Source of the DNA: Streptomyces coelicoflavus
GTDB lineage: Bacteria; Actinomycetota; Actinomycetes; Streptomycetales; Streptomycetaceae
Direction: 5' to 3'
Length of the DNA stretch: 64,000 nucleotides
Assembly: GCF_003112555.1 (NCBI RefSeq)
Contig: NZ_BEWB01000005.1
Location: 248,001-312,000, forward strand
The first letter of the stretch is position 1; the number at the start of each line of letters is the position of its first letter. Below, piece by piece: positions 33,628 to 41,941 of the stretch. A program made the translations under genes and the position numbers. The notes under the pieces were generated by a model. That model searched no databases and was not told where the DNA came from. It saw only the letters and a program-made list of their open reading frames with translations.

Positions 33628-34392
33628 TCAGCGTTCGTCGCCCGCCCGGTACACGCCGAACATCGCGCCCTGCGGGTCCCGGAGTACCGCGATGCGCGGT
33701 CCGTCGGGCACCGAGGTCGGTTCCATGAGCACGCTGCCGCCGCCGTCGGTCGTGTCGACCGCGACGGTGTTCACGTCCGCCACCGCGAAGTACGGCAGCC
33801 AGTGCGCCGGCACCTCGTGCGGGAACTTGTCGTCCATCGTCACCATGCCGCCGAAGTCCGCCCCGTCGATGCCCCACTGCGGATAGCTCTGCGAAGGCGT
33901 GATGCTCCAGCCGAACACCGTCTCGTAGAAGTCGGCTGCCCGGTCGGGTTCCCGGGTCAGCAGCTCCACCCAGCCCAGTGAGCCGGGCGCGTTGAACAGC
34001 CCGGCCCCGGGGAACGAGCGGCCCTGCCACAGCTGGAAGACCGCCCCGGCCGGATCGGCGGCGACCACGAAGCGGCCCGAGTCGAAGACGTCCGTCGGTC
34101 CCTGGAGGGCCGCACCGCCGGCCGCCGTCACCTGCCGTACGGCCGCGTCCGCGTCGCGCACGGCGAAGGACACGTTCCACGCGACCGGCTGTCCCGGCTG
34201 GTACAGCGGCGTCAGGGCGGCGACCGCCGCGTCGCCGATCCGGGCGATCGTGTAGCCCCCCGCCTGCTGCCGGGGGTCCGTCCGCGGGTACCAGCCGAAC
34301 AGCCTGGTGTAGAACCGCTTGGCCGCTTCCAGGTCGGTGGTCCCCAGCTCCGCCCAGCAGGGCCCGCCGGGCACCGGTTCATGGAGCTTCAT
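33628..34392 (-). CDS. VOC/glyoxalase-fold protein, two domains
   Basis: The 254-residue frame from ATG 34392 contains two VOC modules: residues about 10-120 (CWAELGTTDLEAAKRFYTRLFGW ... DPAGAVFQLWQG) and about 135-250 (GWVELLTREPDRAADFYETVFGW ... DPQGAMFGVYR). The modules are similar to each other, as in the family called by the 27-kDa antigen CFP30B type. Metal ligands are poorly conserved, so it may be a binding protein. Spacing to the second VOC gene is 121 bp. Confidence 0.9.
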   Translation of the reverse strand: MKLHEPVPGGPCWAELGTTDLEAAKRFYTRLFGWYPRTDPRQQAGGYTIARIGDAAVAALTPLYQPGQPVAWNVSFAVRDADAAVRQVTAAGGAALQGPTDVFDSGRFVVAADPAGAVFQLWQGRSFPGAGLFNAPGSLGWVELLTREPDRAADFYETVFGWSITPSQSYPQWGIDGADFGGMVTMDDKFPHEVPAHWLPYFAVADVNTVAVDTTDGGGSVLMEPTSVPDGPRIAVLRDPQGAMFGVYRAGDER

Positions 34393-34513
34393 CGTGGTGG
34401 CGTCCTTCCGCGGTGGCCGGGAACCGTCCGTCCCCCTCCAGCACGCTAAGGCCGGGCCGGGACCGCGGCCATCCGGCACCCACGCACACCGGTCGCGGTA
34501 CGTCCCGCGCGGC

Positions 34514-34906
34514 TCAGATGCCCGGCCGGTAGCGCAGCGGATGCTCCGCGGGCACCTCCACCAGCACGATCCGGGTGCCGTCCGGGTCCGCGATCCACAT
34601 CTCCACCAGGCCCCACGGCTCCTCGACCGGCGGCCGCACGATCTCGACCCCCTTGGCGCGCAGTTCCTCGTGCGCCGCCGCGGCGTCCTCGACCTGGAGC
34701 CACAGGGCGAGACCAGGGGTGACGGGTGTCCCGGAACGTCCGGAGACCTCCAGGAAGCCGCCGCCGAGGAAGTAGACGGTGCCCCGCTCCGGGCCCGTGC
34801 CGAACTCCCGGTGGACGGCGAGACCGAGCTGCTCGCCGTAGAAGGCGCGGGAACGGTCGGGGTCGGTGGGGCGGAGCAGGGTCCGGCTGCCGAGTACGTG
34901 CACCAT
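34514..34906 (-). CDS. VOC/glyoxalase-fold protein, single domain
   Basis: This is a 130-residue single VOC unit: HVLGSRTLLRPTDPDRSRAFYGEQLGL at the N terminus, FLEVSGRSG in the middle and WIADPDGTRIVLVEVP at the end. The strand pattern and the late glutamates fit glyoxalase/bleomycin-resistance proteins, but no substrate is indicated. It diverges from the GNAT gene; the 85-bp gap carries no clear operator. Confidence 0.9.
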   Translation of the reverse strand: MVHVLGSRTLLRPTDPDRSRAFYGEQLGLAVHREFGTGPERGTVYFLGGGFLEVSGRSGTPVTPGLALWLQVEDAAAAHEELRAKGVEIVRPPVEEPWGLVEMWIADPDGTRIVLVEVPAEHPLRYRPGI

Positions 34907-34991
34907 GCGTCCCGAGCGTAGTGGCGGCCGCCGGCGGCGTTACGCTCATCGGTGCCCGCGCCGCGCCCGAGAACGAACCGGAGACGCCCCC

Positions 34992-35531
34992 ATGGACACC
35001 GCCGACAGCCCACTGACCTACCGCGACGCCACCGACGCCGACGTGGACGCGCTCGTCGCGCTCATAGAGTCCGCGTACCGGGGAGACTCCAGCCGGGCCG
35101 GGTGGACCACGGAGGCGGACATCCTCCAGGGACAGCGCACCGACCCGCAGGGCGTGCTGGAGGTCGTCAAGGCGCCGGACAGCCGCCTGCTGACGGTGGA
35201 GCGGGACGGCCGGATCATCGCCTGCTGCCAGCTCGAGCACCGCGGGGCGCACGCCTACTTCGGGATGTTCGCCGTCAGCCCGGCGCTCCAGGGCGAGGGG
35301 CTGGGCAAGACGATCATCGCGGAGGCCGAGCGGCAGGCCCGCGAGACGTGGGGTGCCACGGAGATGCACATGACCGTGATCTCCGTGCGGGAGGACCTCA
35401 TCGCCTGGTACGAGCGCCGCGGGTACCGCCGTACGGGAGAGACCACCCCCTTCCCGTACGGCGACGAGCGCTTCGGCATCCCGCAGCGCGACGACCTCCG
35501 GTTCGAGCTGCTGGTCAAGCCGCTGGCGTGA
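34992..35531 (+). CDS. GNAT family N-acetyltransferase
   Basis: The 179-residue protein starts at ATG 34992. The acetyl-CoA site is FAVSPALQGEGLGKTIIAEAERQARE (Q/R-x-x-G-x-G type), and the late YERRGYRRTGETTPFPYGDERFG motif is typical of GNATs with yet unknown amine substrates. It converges on the GDPD gene, whose stop is 26 bp away. Confidence 0.92.
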   Translation: MDTADSPLTYRDATDADVDALVALIESAYRGDSSRAGWTTEADILQGQRTDPQGVLEVVKAPDSRLLTVERDGRIIACCQLEHRGAHAYFGMFAVSPALQGEGLGKTIIAEAERQARETWGATEMHMTVISVREDLIAWYERRGYRRTGETTPFPYGDERFGIPQRDDLRFELLVKPLA

Positions 35532-35556
35532 CGCGGGAACGGCCCGCTCCGGCCGC

Positions 35557-36240
35557 TCAGGCCGTGAAGCGGCCGGTGCGTTTGATCTCCGGATAGTCGG
35601 TCGTCGCACCGTCCAGGCCCAGGGCGCGTACCAGACGCAAGTGGTCCTGGGTGTTCACAGTCCAGGAGAAGACCCGCAGGCCCGCCTTGCGGGCCTTCTT
35701 CACGATCTCCAGCGTGATCCTGTTGATGTCGAGGCACAGGGTCCGGGCGCCCGCCTCCACGGCGCGGTCCACGACCTCGGGGCCGTAGTACTGCGCGACC
35801 AGGGCGGTCCGCACCCCCGGCACGAGCCGGGCGATCTCGACGATGGCCTCGTCATGGAACGAGATCACCTCCACCCGGTCCACCAGGTCCCGGCGGAGCA
35901 TCACCTCGGCGAGGACGCGCGCGGCGGCCGCGTCCTTGATCTCGGCCTGCAACGGCACCGAGACGGCGTCCAGCACCTCCTCGAAGACCGGGATCCGCTC
36001 CCCGCGCCCGGCGTCCAGGGCACGCAGCTCCTCGATGGTCTTGTCGGCGATCGCGCCGGTGCCGTCGGTGGTGCGGTCCACGTCGGCGTCGTGCATGACG
36101 ACGAGCGCGCCGTCCTTGCTCAGATGCAGGTCCAGTTCGACGACGTCGAGGCCGGCCTGCTCGGCGGCGACGAAGGAGCGCAGGGTGTTCTCGGGTTCGA
36201 CACCCATCGCTCCGCGGTGACCGATGGTGAGGAAGTTCAA
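35557..36240 (-). CDS. Glycerophosphodiester phosphodiesterase
   Basis: At 227 residues without a signal peptide it is a cytoplasmic GDPD. Catalytic motifs: GHRG at residues about 7-10, EPENTLRSF, the metal-site EL(D)LHLSKDGALVVMHD, and LQAEIKD. The C-terminal FSWTVNTQDHLRLVRALGLDGATTDYP is the usual last block. It hydrolyses deacylated phospholipids to glycerol-3-phosphate and an alcohol. It is a single gene. Confidence 0.95.
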   Translation of the reverse strand: MNFLTIGHRGAMGVEPENTLRSFVAAEQAGLDVVELDLHLSKDGALVVMHDADVDRTTDGTGAIADKTIEELRALDAGRGERIPVFEEVLDAVSVPLQAEIKDAAAARVLAEVMLRRDLVDRVEVISFHDEAIVEIARLVPGVRTALVAQYYGPEVVDRAVEAGARTLCLDINRITLEIVKKARKAGLRVFSWTVNTQDHLRLVRALGLDGATTDYPEIKRTGRFTA

Positions 36241-36304
36241 GGCTCGACTCGCTTCCGTCGACGTCGGCGTGGGCAGGGCGGCAGCCTAGCGGCCCTGCCG
36301 GACC

Positions 36305-36329
36305 GTTTCCCCCGTGCCGCGCCGGGTAT
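36305..36329 (+). promoter_or_regulatory. SigmaB-type stress promoter candidate upstream of DUF6421
   Basis: GTTT (36305-36308)-N15-GGGTAT (36324-36329) matches the actinobacterial sigmaB-family consensus GNNT-N14-16-GGGTAY. It points toward the DUF6421 gene 139 bp away. The remaining leader (36330-36467) shows no strong housekeeping promoter, although a GGATAAT lies at 36381. Confidence 0.5.
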
Positions 36330-36467
36330 ACGAACCCGGCGCTCGACAGGAAAAAATGCGGCGAAGTCCGGGGTCAGGCAGGATAATTTACGGAGCCTCC
36401 CCTTGATTGGAGAAACGTCGTATGTCTACGGTGTCGTCACGCTAGCTTCTCCCGTGGAGGATGGGAC

Positions 36468-37871
36468 ATGACGGAAATTCTTGTGCAGGTGGGTGTGGAG
36501 GGCGACGTTCCTCCGGCGGACAGGGTGGTTGAGCACCCGGCGTGGCCCGTGCTCAAGGATGCCGTGGAGCGGATCCGGCCATGGCAGTCCCAGGACGGGT
36601 CGATCGACTTCGACGCCGAGGGCGCCCCGGAGCGGGCCGCCGCCGAGGACGCCGTACGCGGTGTCACCGAGGCCGTGCGCGAGCTGTCCCCGCTGCTGCC
36701 GCACGACCGCGCCTACCACGAGGCCCTGGTGACCGACCTCGCCCGCTGGGCGGACGGCGGCTTCGAGGTGCCCGACTTCCTCGACTCGCTGCTGGCCTTC
36801 CAGCCCGCCGCGAACCGCGCGGACGGCCTCCAGCACCTGGTCGTCTTCCCGATGTACACGCAGAACGGCAACCCGGACCGCAACCTCGAAGCGGTCGTGC
36901 TGCGCATGGTCTGGCCCGACTGGCTGGCCGAACTGGAGCGCACCCGCTACGACAACCCGCTGTTCTGCGGCATCACCTTCGAGGACTTCACGGCCGGCTA
37001 CGACACCAACTCGGCCGTCCTCTTCCCGGAGACCATCGCCGTGCGGGAGGCCCCCGAGCGCTTCTCCTGGGGCGGCATCTTCTGCGACCGCGAGGCCGCC
37101 CGCTTCCGCCGCGTGACCGAGGCCGCCGTGGACCTGCTGGGTCTGGAGCTGCCCGAGGACGTCGCCGCCATGGTCCACGACCAGAAGCGCTGCGAAGAGG
37201 CGTTCGTGCTGTGGGACATGGTCCACGACCGGACCCACAGCCACGGCGACCTGCCCTTCGACCCGTTCATGATCAAGCAGCGCCAGCCGTTCTGGATGTA
37301 CGGCCTGGAGGAGCTGCGCTGCGACCTCACCGCGTTCAGGGAGGCCGTGAAGCTGGAGGCGGACGGCGTCCCGCAGGCCCGTGACGTGCAGTACGCGGTG
37401 CTCTTCGACCGCATGTTCCGCTTCCCCGTCACCGGCGAGCGCGTGCGCAACTACGACGGCCTCGGCGGCCAGCTCCTCTTCGCCTACCTGCACAAGCACG
37501 ACGTCGTCCGCTGGACGGACAACAAGCTCTTCATCGACTGGCAGCGCGCCCCGCAGGTCACCAACGAGCTGTGCGCCGAGATCGAGAAGCTCTACCGCGA
37601 CGGCATCGACCGCCCGAAGATCGTCCACTGGTTCGCCGGCTACGAGCTGGTCTCCACCTACCTCGCCCCGCACCCGGGCTCGAAGTGGGCCAAGGGCCCC
37701 GACGCCCTGGACCTGACCCTGCCGCCGCGCAAACTCGTCGACGACGTGCTTCCGGACGAGTTTCCGCTGAGCATGTTCTACGAGGCCCTGTCCAAGAAGC
37801 TCAAGAAGGTGATCGCCTCCACCCGGGGCATCACCGCGGCCACGGACGGCTCCGAGCGGGCCGCCGCGTGA
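36468..37871 (+). CDS. DUF6421 family protein, possible metal site
   Basis: The 467-residue protein starts at ATG 36468 after GGAGG. It has no signal or membrane helix and no named function. Conserved blocks include LQHLVVFPMYTQNGNPDRNLEAVVLRMVWP and NKLFIDWQRAPQVTNELC. The HDRTHSH motif (His253, His257) followed by GLEELRCD (Glu281/Glu282) has the spacing of HExxH-plus-Glu zinc sites, with Asp in place of Glu; this is my own inference. It begins a rightward row with the SDR, the PLP enzyme and the transglutaminase-like gene. Confidence 0.82.
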   Translation: MTEILVQVGVEGDVPPADRVVEHPAWPVLKDAVERIRPWQSQDGSIDFDAEGAPERAAAEDAVRGVTEAVRELSPLLPHDRAYHEALVTDLARWADGGFEVPDFLDSLLAFQPAANRADGLQHLVVFPMYTQNGNPDRNLEAVVLRMVWPDWLAELERTRYDNPLFCGITFEDFTAGYDTNSAVLFPETIAVREAPERFSWGGIFCDREAARFRRVTEAAVDLLGLELPEDVAAMVHDQKRCEEAFVLWDMVHDRTHSHGDLPFDPFMIKQRQPFWMYGLEELRCDLTAFREAVKLEADGVPQARDVQYAVLFDRMFRFPVTGERVRNYDGLGGQLLFAYLHKHDVVRWTDNKLFIDWQRAPQVTNELCAEIEKLYRDGIDRPKIVHWFAGYELVSTYLAPHPGSKWAKGPDALDLTLPPRKLVDDVLPDEFPLSMFYEALSKKLKKVIASTRGITAATDGSERAAA

Positions 37872-37939
37872 GCGACGGCGGCGGCACGCGGGAAGATGTA
37901 CGGCAGACACAGGCTCAGCAGGCTCGGGAGGCGAGGACC

Positions 37940-38686
37940 ATGGGGAACGGGGCGCTCGACGGCGCGGTGATCGCGGTGGCAGGAGCGGGCGGACCCGCCG
38001 GACGGGCCGCGCTGCTGCGGCTCGCCGAGGCGGGTGCGACCGTCGTCGGCGCGGACAACGACCCGGAGCGGCTGGCCGAGGCGGTCGACGCGGCGCGCTA
38101 CGCGCACGGCGGCGCCACCGTCACCGGCGAGACGGTCGACCTGCTCGACCTGGACTCCACCCGGGCCTGGGCCGACCGCACCGAGAAGGAGTTCGGCCAC
38201 GTCGACGGCATGGTCCACCTCGTGGGCGGCTGGCGCGGCAGCAAGAGCTTCACCAAGACCGAACTCGGCGACTGGGACCTCCTGGAGAAGCTGCTCGTCC
38301 GCACCGTGCAGCACACCTCCCTCGCCTTCCACGAGGCGCTCCAGCGCAGCGACCGCGGCCGCTACGTCCTGATCAGCGCCGCCGGCGCGTCCAGCCCCAC
38401 CGCGGGCAACGCCGCCTACTCGGCCGCCAAGGCCGCCGCCGAGGCGTGGACGCTGGCCATGGCGGACTACTTCCGCAAGGCGGGGGGCGAGCAGGGACCG
38501 ACGTCGGCGGCTGCGATCCTGGTGGTCAAGGCGTTGGTGCACGACGCGATGCGCGCCGAGCGCCCCAACGCGAAGTTCGCGGGCTTCACGGACGTGCGCG
38601 ACCTCGCCGAGGCGGTCGCCGGTGTCTGGGACAAGCCCGCCGCGGAAGTGAACGGAAACCGTCTGTGGCTGACCGAGAAGCCGTGA
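37940..38686 (+). CDS. SDR family oxidoreductase with atypical glycine motif
   Basis: The ATG at 37940 follows GGGAGG; the product has 248 residues. The Rossmann motif is AGAGGPAGRAALLRLAEAGATVVGAD, which deviates from TGxxxGxG. Later blocks HVDGMVHLVGGWRG, LISAAGAS and NAAYSAAKAAAEAW give the Ser-Tyr-Lys set. It may be an NAD(P)-dependent reductase or a divergent non-catalytic member. It stops inside the start of the next gene (TGA over GTG), so translation is coupled to the PLP enzyme. Confidence 0.88.
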   Translation: MGNGALDGAVIAVAGAGGPAGRAALLRLAEAGATVVGADNDPERLAEAVDAARYAHGGATVTGETVDLLDLDSTRAWADRTEKEFGHVDGMVHLVGGWRGSKSFTKTELGDWDLLEKLLVRTVQHTSLAFHEALQRSDRGRYVLISAAGASSPTAGNAAYSAAKAAAEAWTLAMADYFRKAGGEQGPTSAAAILVVKALVHDAMRAERPNAKFAGFTDVRDLAEAVAGVWDKPAAEVNGNRLWLTEKP

Positions 38687-39753
38687 ACCCCCCGAAGACC
38701 GACGCGCGTCGCCATCACGACCCCGAGGTCCGCGGTTTCGCCAGTGACAACTACGCCGGGGCCCACCCGGAGGTGCTGGCCGCCCTGGCGCTCGCCAACG
38801 GCGGTCACCAGGTCGCGTACGGCGAGGACGACTACACCGACAACCTCCAGCGCGTGGTCCGCAGCCACTTCGGCTCCGGCGCCGAGGCGTTCCCGGTCTT
38901 CAACGGCACCGGCGCCAACGTCGTCGCGCTCCAGGCGGTCACCGACCGCTGGGGCGCGGTGATCTGCGCCGACAGCGCGCACATCAACGTCGACGAGGGC
39001 GGGGCCCCCGAGCGCATGGGCGGCCTCAAGCTGCTCACCGTCCCCACCCCCGACGGCAAGCTCACGCCCGACCTGATCGACCGGCAGGCGTACGGCTGGA
39101 ACGACGAGCACCGCGCCATGCCGCAGGTCGTGTCGATCACCCAGAGCACCGAACTGGGCACCCTCTACACGCCCGACGAGATCCGCGCCGTCTGCGAGCA
39201 CGCCCACGCGCACGGCATGAAGGTGCACCTGGACGGCTCCCGGATAGCCAACGCCGCCGCCTCGCTGGACGTGCCCATGCGCACGTTCACCAACGCGGTC
39301 GGCGTCGACCTCCTCTCCCTGGGCGGCACCAAGAACGGCGCGCTGTTCGGCGAGGCGGTCGTGGTGCTGAACCAGGACGCGGTGCGCCACATGAAGCACC
39401 TGCGCAAGCTGTCCATGCAACTGGCGTCCAAGATGCGCTTCGTGTCCGTGCAGCTGGAGGCGCTGCTGGCCAAGGACCTGTGGCTGCGCAACGCCCGGCA
39501 CTCCAACGAGATGGCCCAGCGCCTGGCCGAGGGCGTGCGCGCCGTGCACGGCGTGGAGATCCTCTACCCGGTGCAGGCCAACGCGGTCTTCGCGCGGCTG
39601 CCGCACGAGGTGAGCGAGCGCCTCCAGAAGCGGTTCCGCTTCTACTTCTGGGACGAGGCCGCCGGCGACGTGCGCTGGATGTGCGCCTTCGACACCACGG
39701 AGGACGACGTCGACGCGTTCGTGGCCGCCCTCAAGGAGGAGATGGCGCGCTGA
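38683..39753 (+). CDS. PLP-dependent beta-eliminating lyase / threonine-aldolase-like enzyme
   Basis: The GTG at 38683 (MNPPKTDARRHHDPEVRGF) is preferred over GTG 38665, as it overlaps the SDR stop by three bases. The 356-residue fold-type I enzyme has FASDNYAGAHPEVL, the PLP-binding HLDGSRIANAAASLDV, and the Schiff-base lysine in LSLGGTKNGALFGEA. Low-specificity threonine aldolases cleave beta-hydroxy amino acids to glycine and an aldehyde. It forms a unit with the SDR, which could reduce the product aldehyde; that is inference. Confidence 0.92.
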   Translation: MNPPKTDARRHHDPEVRGFASDNYAGAHPEVLAALALANGGHQVAYGEDDYTDNLQRVVRSHFGSGAEAFPVFNGTGANVVALQAVTDRWGAVICADSAHINVDEGGAPERMGGLKLLTVPTPDGKLTPDLIDRQAYGWNDEHRAMPQVVSITQSTELGTLYTPDEIRAVCEHAHAHGMKVHLDGSRIANAAASLDVPMRTFTNAVGVDLLSLGGTKNGALFGEAVVVLNQDAVRHMKHLRKLSMQLASKMRFVSVQLEALLAKDLWLRNARHSNEMAQRLAEGVRAVHGVEILYPVQANAVFARLPHEVSERLQKRFRFYFWDEAAGDVRWMCAFDTTEDDVDAFVAALKEEMAR

Positions 39754-39802
39754 CGGGAGCATCTCCCGGAATTGCATAGGTATGCGGTCACCTGAAAAGT
39801 CA

Positions 39803-39832
39803 TTGACTGACGGGTGATCGCTTTCCTATGCT
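39803..39832 (+). promoter_or_regulatory. Promoter of the transglutaminase-like gene, leaderless
   Basis: TTGACT (39803-39808)-N18-TATGCT (39827-39832) is a strong sigma70-like promoter. The best start codon of the downstream gene is the ATG at 39841, nine bases after the -10 and the expected first base of the transcript. No ribosome site precedes it, which supports leaderless translation. Confidence 0.7.
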
Positions 39833-39840
39833 CTGCGGGC

Positions 39841-40413
39841 ATGGAGCCGATCCAGACAACCCCTGACCTGTCCGCCTATCTGGCAGCCGACGAGGCCATC
39901 GACCACGACCACCCGCGCGTACGGGAGACGGCCGGCCTGCTCGCCCAGGAGGCGGCAGATTCGTATGACTATGCGCGGCTGGCCTTCGACTTCGTGCGTG
40001 ACACCATCCCGCACTCACAGGACTCCGGGGATCCGCGTGTCACCTGGCGGGCCTCCGACGTGCTGGAGCGGCGCACCGGCATCTGCTACGCCAAGACCCA
40101 CGCGCTGGCCGCGCTGCTGCGGGCCGAGGACATCCCCACCGCGCTGTGCTACCAGCGGTTCGACGTGGTGCACGGACTGGTCGCCGTACGCCTGGACGGC
40201 GCCTGGCACCGGCAGGATCCGCGGGGGAACAAGCCCGGCGTGAACGCGCGGTTCTCCCTGGGGCGGGAGCGGCTGGCCTTCACGCCGGACCACGCGGCGG
40301 GGGAGGCGGACTACCCGGAGCTGTACGCGGCGCCGCATCCGAAGGTGCTGGAGGTGCTCAAGGCGGCCACCGACCGCCCGCACTTGTGGGAGACCCTCCC
40401 CACCGCGCTCTGA
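39841..40413 (+). CDS. Transglutaminase-like cysteine protease-fold protein
   Basis: With the leaderless ATG 39841 the protein has 190 residues. The transglutaminase-core motif RRTGICYAKTHALAALLRAEDIPTALCYQRF has the catalytic cysteine, followed by HGLVAVRLDGAWHRQDPRGN with the histidine and aspartate. In bacteria this fold acts as peptidase or amidase on unknown substrates. It has its own promoter but follows the DUF6421-SDR-lyase row, and its stop is nine bases from the convergent acyltransferase. Confidence 0.9.
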   Translation: MEPIQTTPDLSAYLAADEAIDHDHPRVRETAGLLAQEAADSYDYARLAFDFVRDTIPHSQDSGDPRVTWRASDVLERRTGICYAKTHALAALLRAEDIPTALCYQRFDVVHGLVAVRLDGAWHRQDPRGNKPGVNARFSLGRERLAFTPDHAAGEADYPELYAAPHPKVLEVLKAATDRPHLWETLPTAL

Positions 40414-40422
40414 ACGCCCGGC

Positions 40423-41151
40423 TCAGTGCGCCTGGGCCGTGCGCAGCTGCTCGGGCGTCGGGGCCGTGCCGCCGAGGTGGGCCGGCATCCACCAGGTGTC
40501 GTCGGCCCCCTTGGGACGCACCGGGTAGGCACGCTGCGCCGCCTCCAGCAGCTCCTGCACCCGCTCGCGCAGCCGCCGGGTGATCGCGCCCGCGTACTGC
40601 TCGCGGGAGGCCTCCATGGCCTCGCCGACCCGGATGGTGATCGGGGTGTGGCTGCGCTTGAAGTTGCGCGGGTGGCCCTTGGTCCACAGCCGCTGGGTGC
40701 CCCACAGCGCCATCGGGATCAGCGGGACGCCCGCCTCCTGCGCCAGGCGCGCGGCACCCGACTTGAAGCTCTTCAGCGTGAACGACTCGGAGATCGTCGC
40801 CTCCGGGAAGACCCCGACGATCTCGCCGGACTTCAGCGAGTCGAGGGCGTGCGCGTACGCCGCCTCGCCCTGCTTGCGGTCGACCGGGATGTGCTTCATG
40901 TTGCGCATCAGCGGGCCGGAAACCCGGTGCCGGAAGACCGACTCCTTCGCCATGAAGCGCACCAGCCGCTTCTGGGGCAGCGCCGCCAGGCCGTCGAAGA
41001 TGAAGTCCAGGTAGCTGATGTGGTTGCTCACCAGTACGGCGCCGCCCGAGCGCGGGATGTTCTCCGAACCCTGGCAGTCGATCTTGAGGTCCCACACCTT
41101 GAACAGGGTGCGGGCGAGACCGATGGCCGGGCGGTAGGCGAGTTCTGCCAT
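40423..41151 (-). CDS. 1-acyl-sn-glycerol-3-phosphate acyltransferase-like (PlsC domain)
   Basis: The ATG at 41151 gives 242 residues. PlsC motifs: NHISYLDFIF (H-x4-D), GVFPEATISESF in the FPEGT position with alanine for glycine, and VPLIPMALWGTQRLW. It transfers an acyl chain to lysophosphatidic acid or a similar lipid at the membrane. Earlier in-frame starts up to 41445 run over a GC-rich lead without motifs. The gene diverges from the thioredoxin-like gene. Confidence 0.92.
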   Translation of the reverse strand: MAELAYRPAIGLARTLFKVWDLKIDCQGSENIPRSGGAVLVSNHISYLDFIFDGLAALPQKRLVRFMAKESVFRHRVSGPLMRNMKHIPVDRKQGEAAYAHALDSLKSGEIVGVFPEATISESFTLKSFKSGAARLAQEAGVPLIPMALWGTQRLWTKGHPRNFKRSHTPITIRVGEAMEASREQYAGAITRRLRERVQELLEAAQRAYPVRPKGADDTWWMPAHLGGTAPTPEQLRTAQAH

Positions 41152-41275
41152 GGGCGGGTCGGACCCTTCCTTGTCAGCCTGGGAAGGGGGCTCCCAGTCG
41201 AAAGTTACGCAGCCGTAGGTTTTCGGCTTGTCGCCGATCGTGCCCCAAGAACGGCCGGTGTACCAGCCTTGGTGC

Positions 41276-41308
41276 CCGTGTGAGGGGAGATCCTCATCAC
41301 TCACACGG
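41276..41308. other. Inverted repeat in the acyltransferase/thioredoxin divergent gap
   Basis: Perfect 9-bp arms ccgtgtgag (41276-41284) and ctcacacgg (41300-41308) enclose 15 bases with a further gagg/cctc pairing. They lie midway in the 296-bp gap 41152-41447. The rest of the gap includes an open in-frame extension of the thioredoxin gene (from 41280) with a weak hydrophobic patch, so the repeat may be operator or part of a longer gene. Confidence 0.5.
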
Positions 41309-41447
41309 CCGTTTGGTGGCCGAAACGCGACGGTCGGCGGGAATCCTGGCCGCCTCCGGGGCGCTGCACCTTCGGAGGACCGGATCGGCGGCGCGCGGGC
41401 ACGCGCGCCCGGGACAGCCGCGGTGGCGGCGGGACGGGAGCGCACTG

Positions 41448-41795
41448 GTGGGCGAGCAGGACGACGGCAGGCGGTCCGGGACCGGCACCCCGCGACTGGA
41501 CGCGGCCGCCCTCGGTGCCGAACTCGGGGACCGCGCCACGCTCGTACAGTTCTCCAGCGCCTTCTGCGCGCCCTGCCGGGCCACCCGGCGGGTACTGGGC
41601 GAGGTGGCCGGCATGGTCCCCGGCGTCGCCCACGTCGAGATCGACGCCGAGGCCCGCCTGGAACTGGTCCGCGCCCTCGGCGTGCTCAAGACCCCCACCG
41701 TGCTGGTCCTCGACGCCGGCGGCCGCGTCGTACGGCGTGCCGTCGGGCAGCCGCGCACGGCGGACGTGATCGCCGCGCTGGGTGCGGCGGTGTGA
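41448..41795 (+). CDS. Thioredoxin-fold protein with CxxC
   Basis: The GTG at 41448 has GGGAG seven bases upstream and gives 115 residues. LVQFSSAFCAPCRATRRVLGEVA holds the CAPC redox centre, and VLKTPTVLVLDAGGRVVRRAVG has the cis-proline. The frame stays open upstream to 41280 (171 residues) with a short hydrophobic patch (AGILAASGALHL), and related proteins often carry a membrane anchor there, so the real start may be earlier. Role: thiol redox, possibly near the membrane. Confidence 0.8.
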   Translation: MGEQDDGRRSGTGTPRLDAAALGAELGDRATLVQFSSAFCAPCRATRRVLGEVAGMVPGVAHVEIDAEARLELVRALGVLKTPTVLVLDAGGRVVRRAVGQPRTADVIAALGAAV

Positions 41796-41941
41796 CAAGC
41801 GCCACCCGAGCGGTGAGGTCTTCTCCACAGCTCCGAGATCCCGGGACGTAATTGACTGTGTGTGCCACCCATCGTCAGCCTGCCCCCGTGCCCCGCTCCG
41901 AGGTCCCGGGACCGCGGCGCAACACAGAAGGACCACCCCGT

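Noticed and set aside
41280..41447. N-terminal extension of the thioredoxin-like protein
   Set aside because: The extension has weak hydrophobicity and no ribosome site, while the GTG at 41448 has one; kept only as a possible alternative start.
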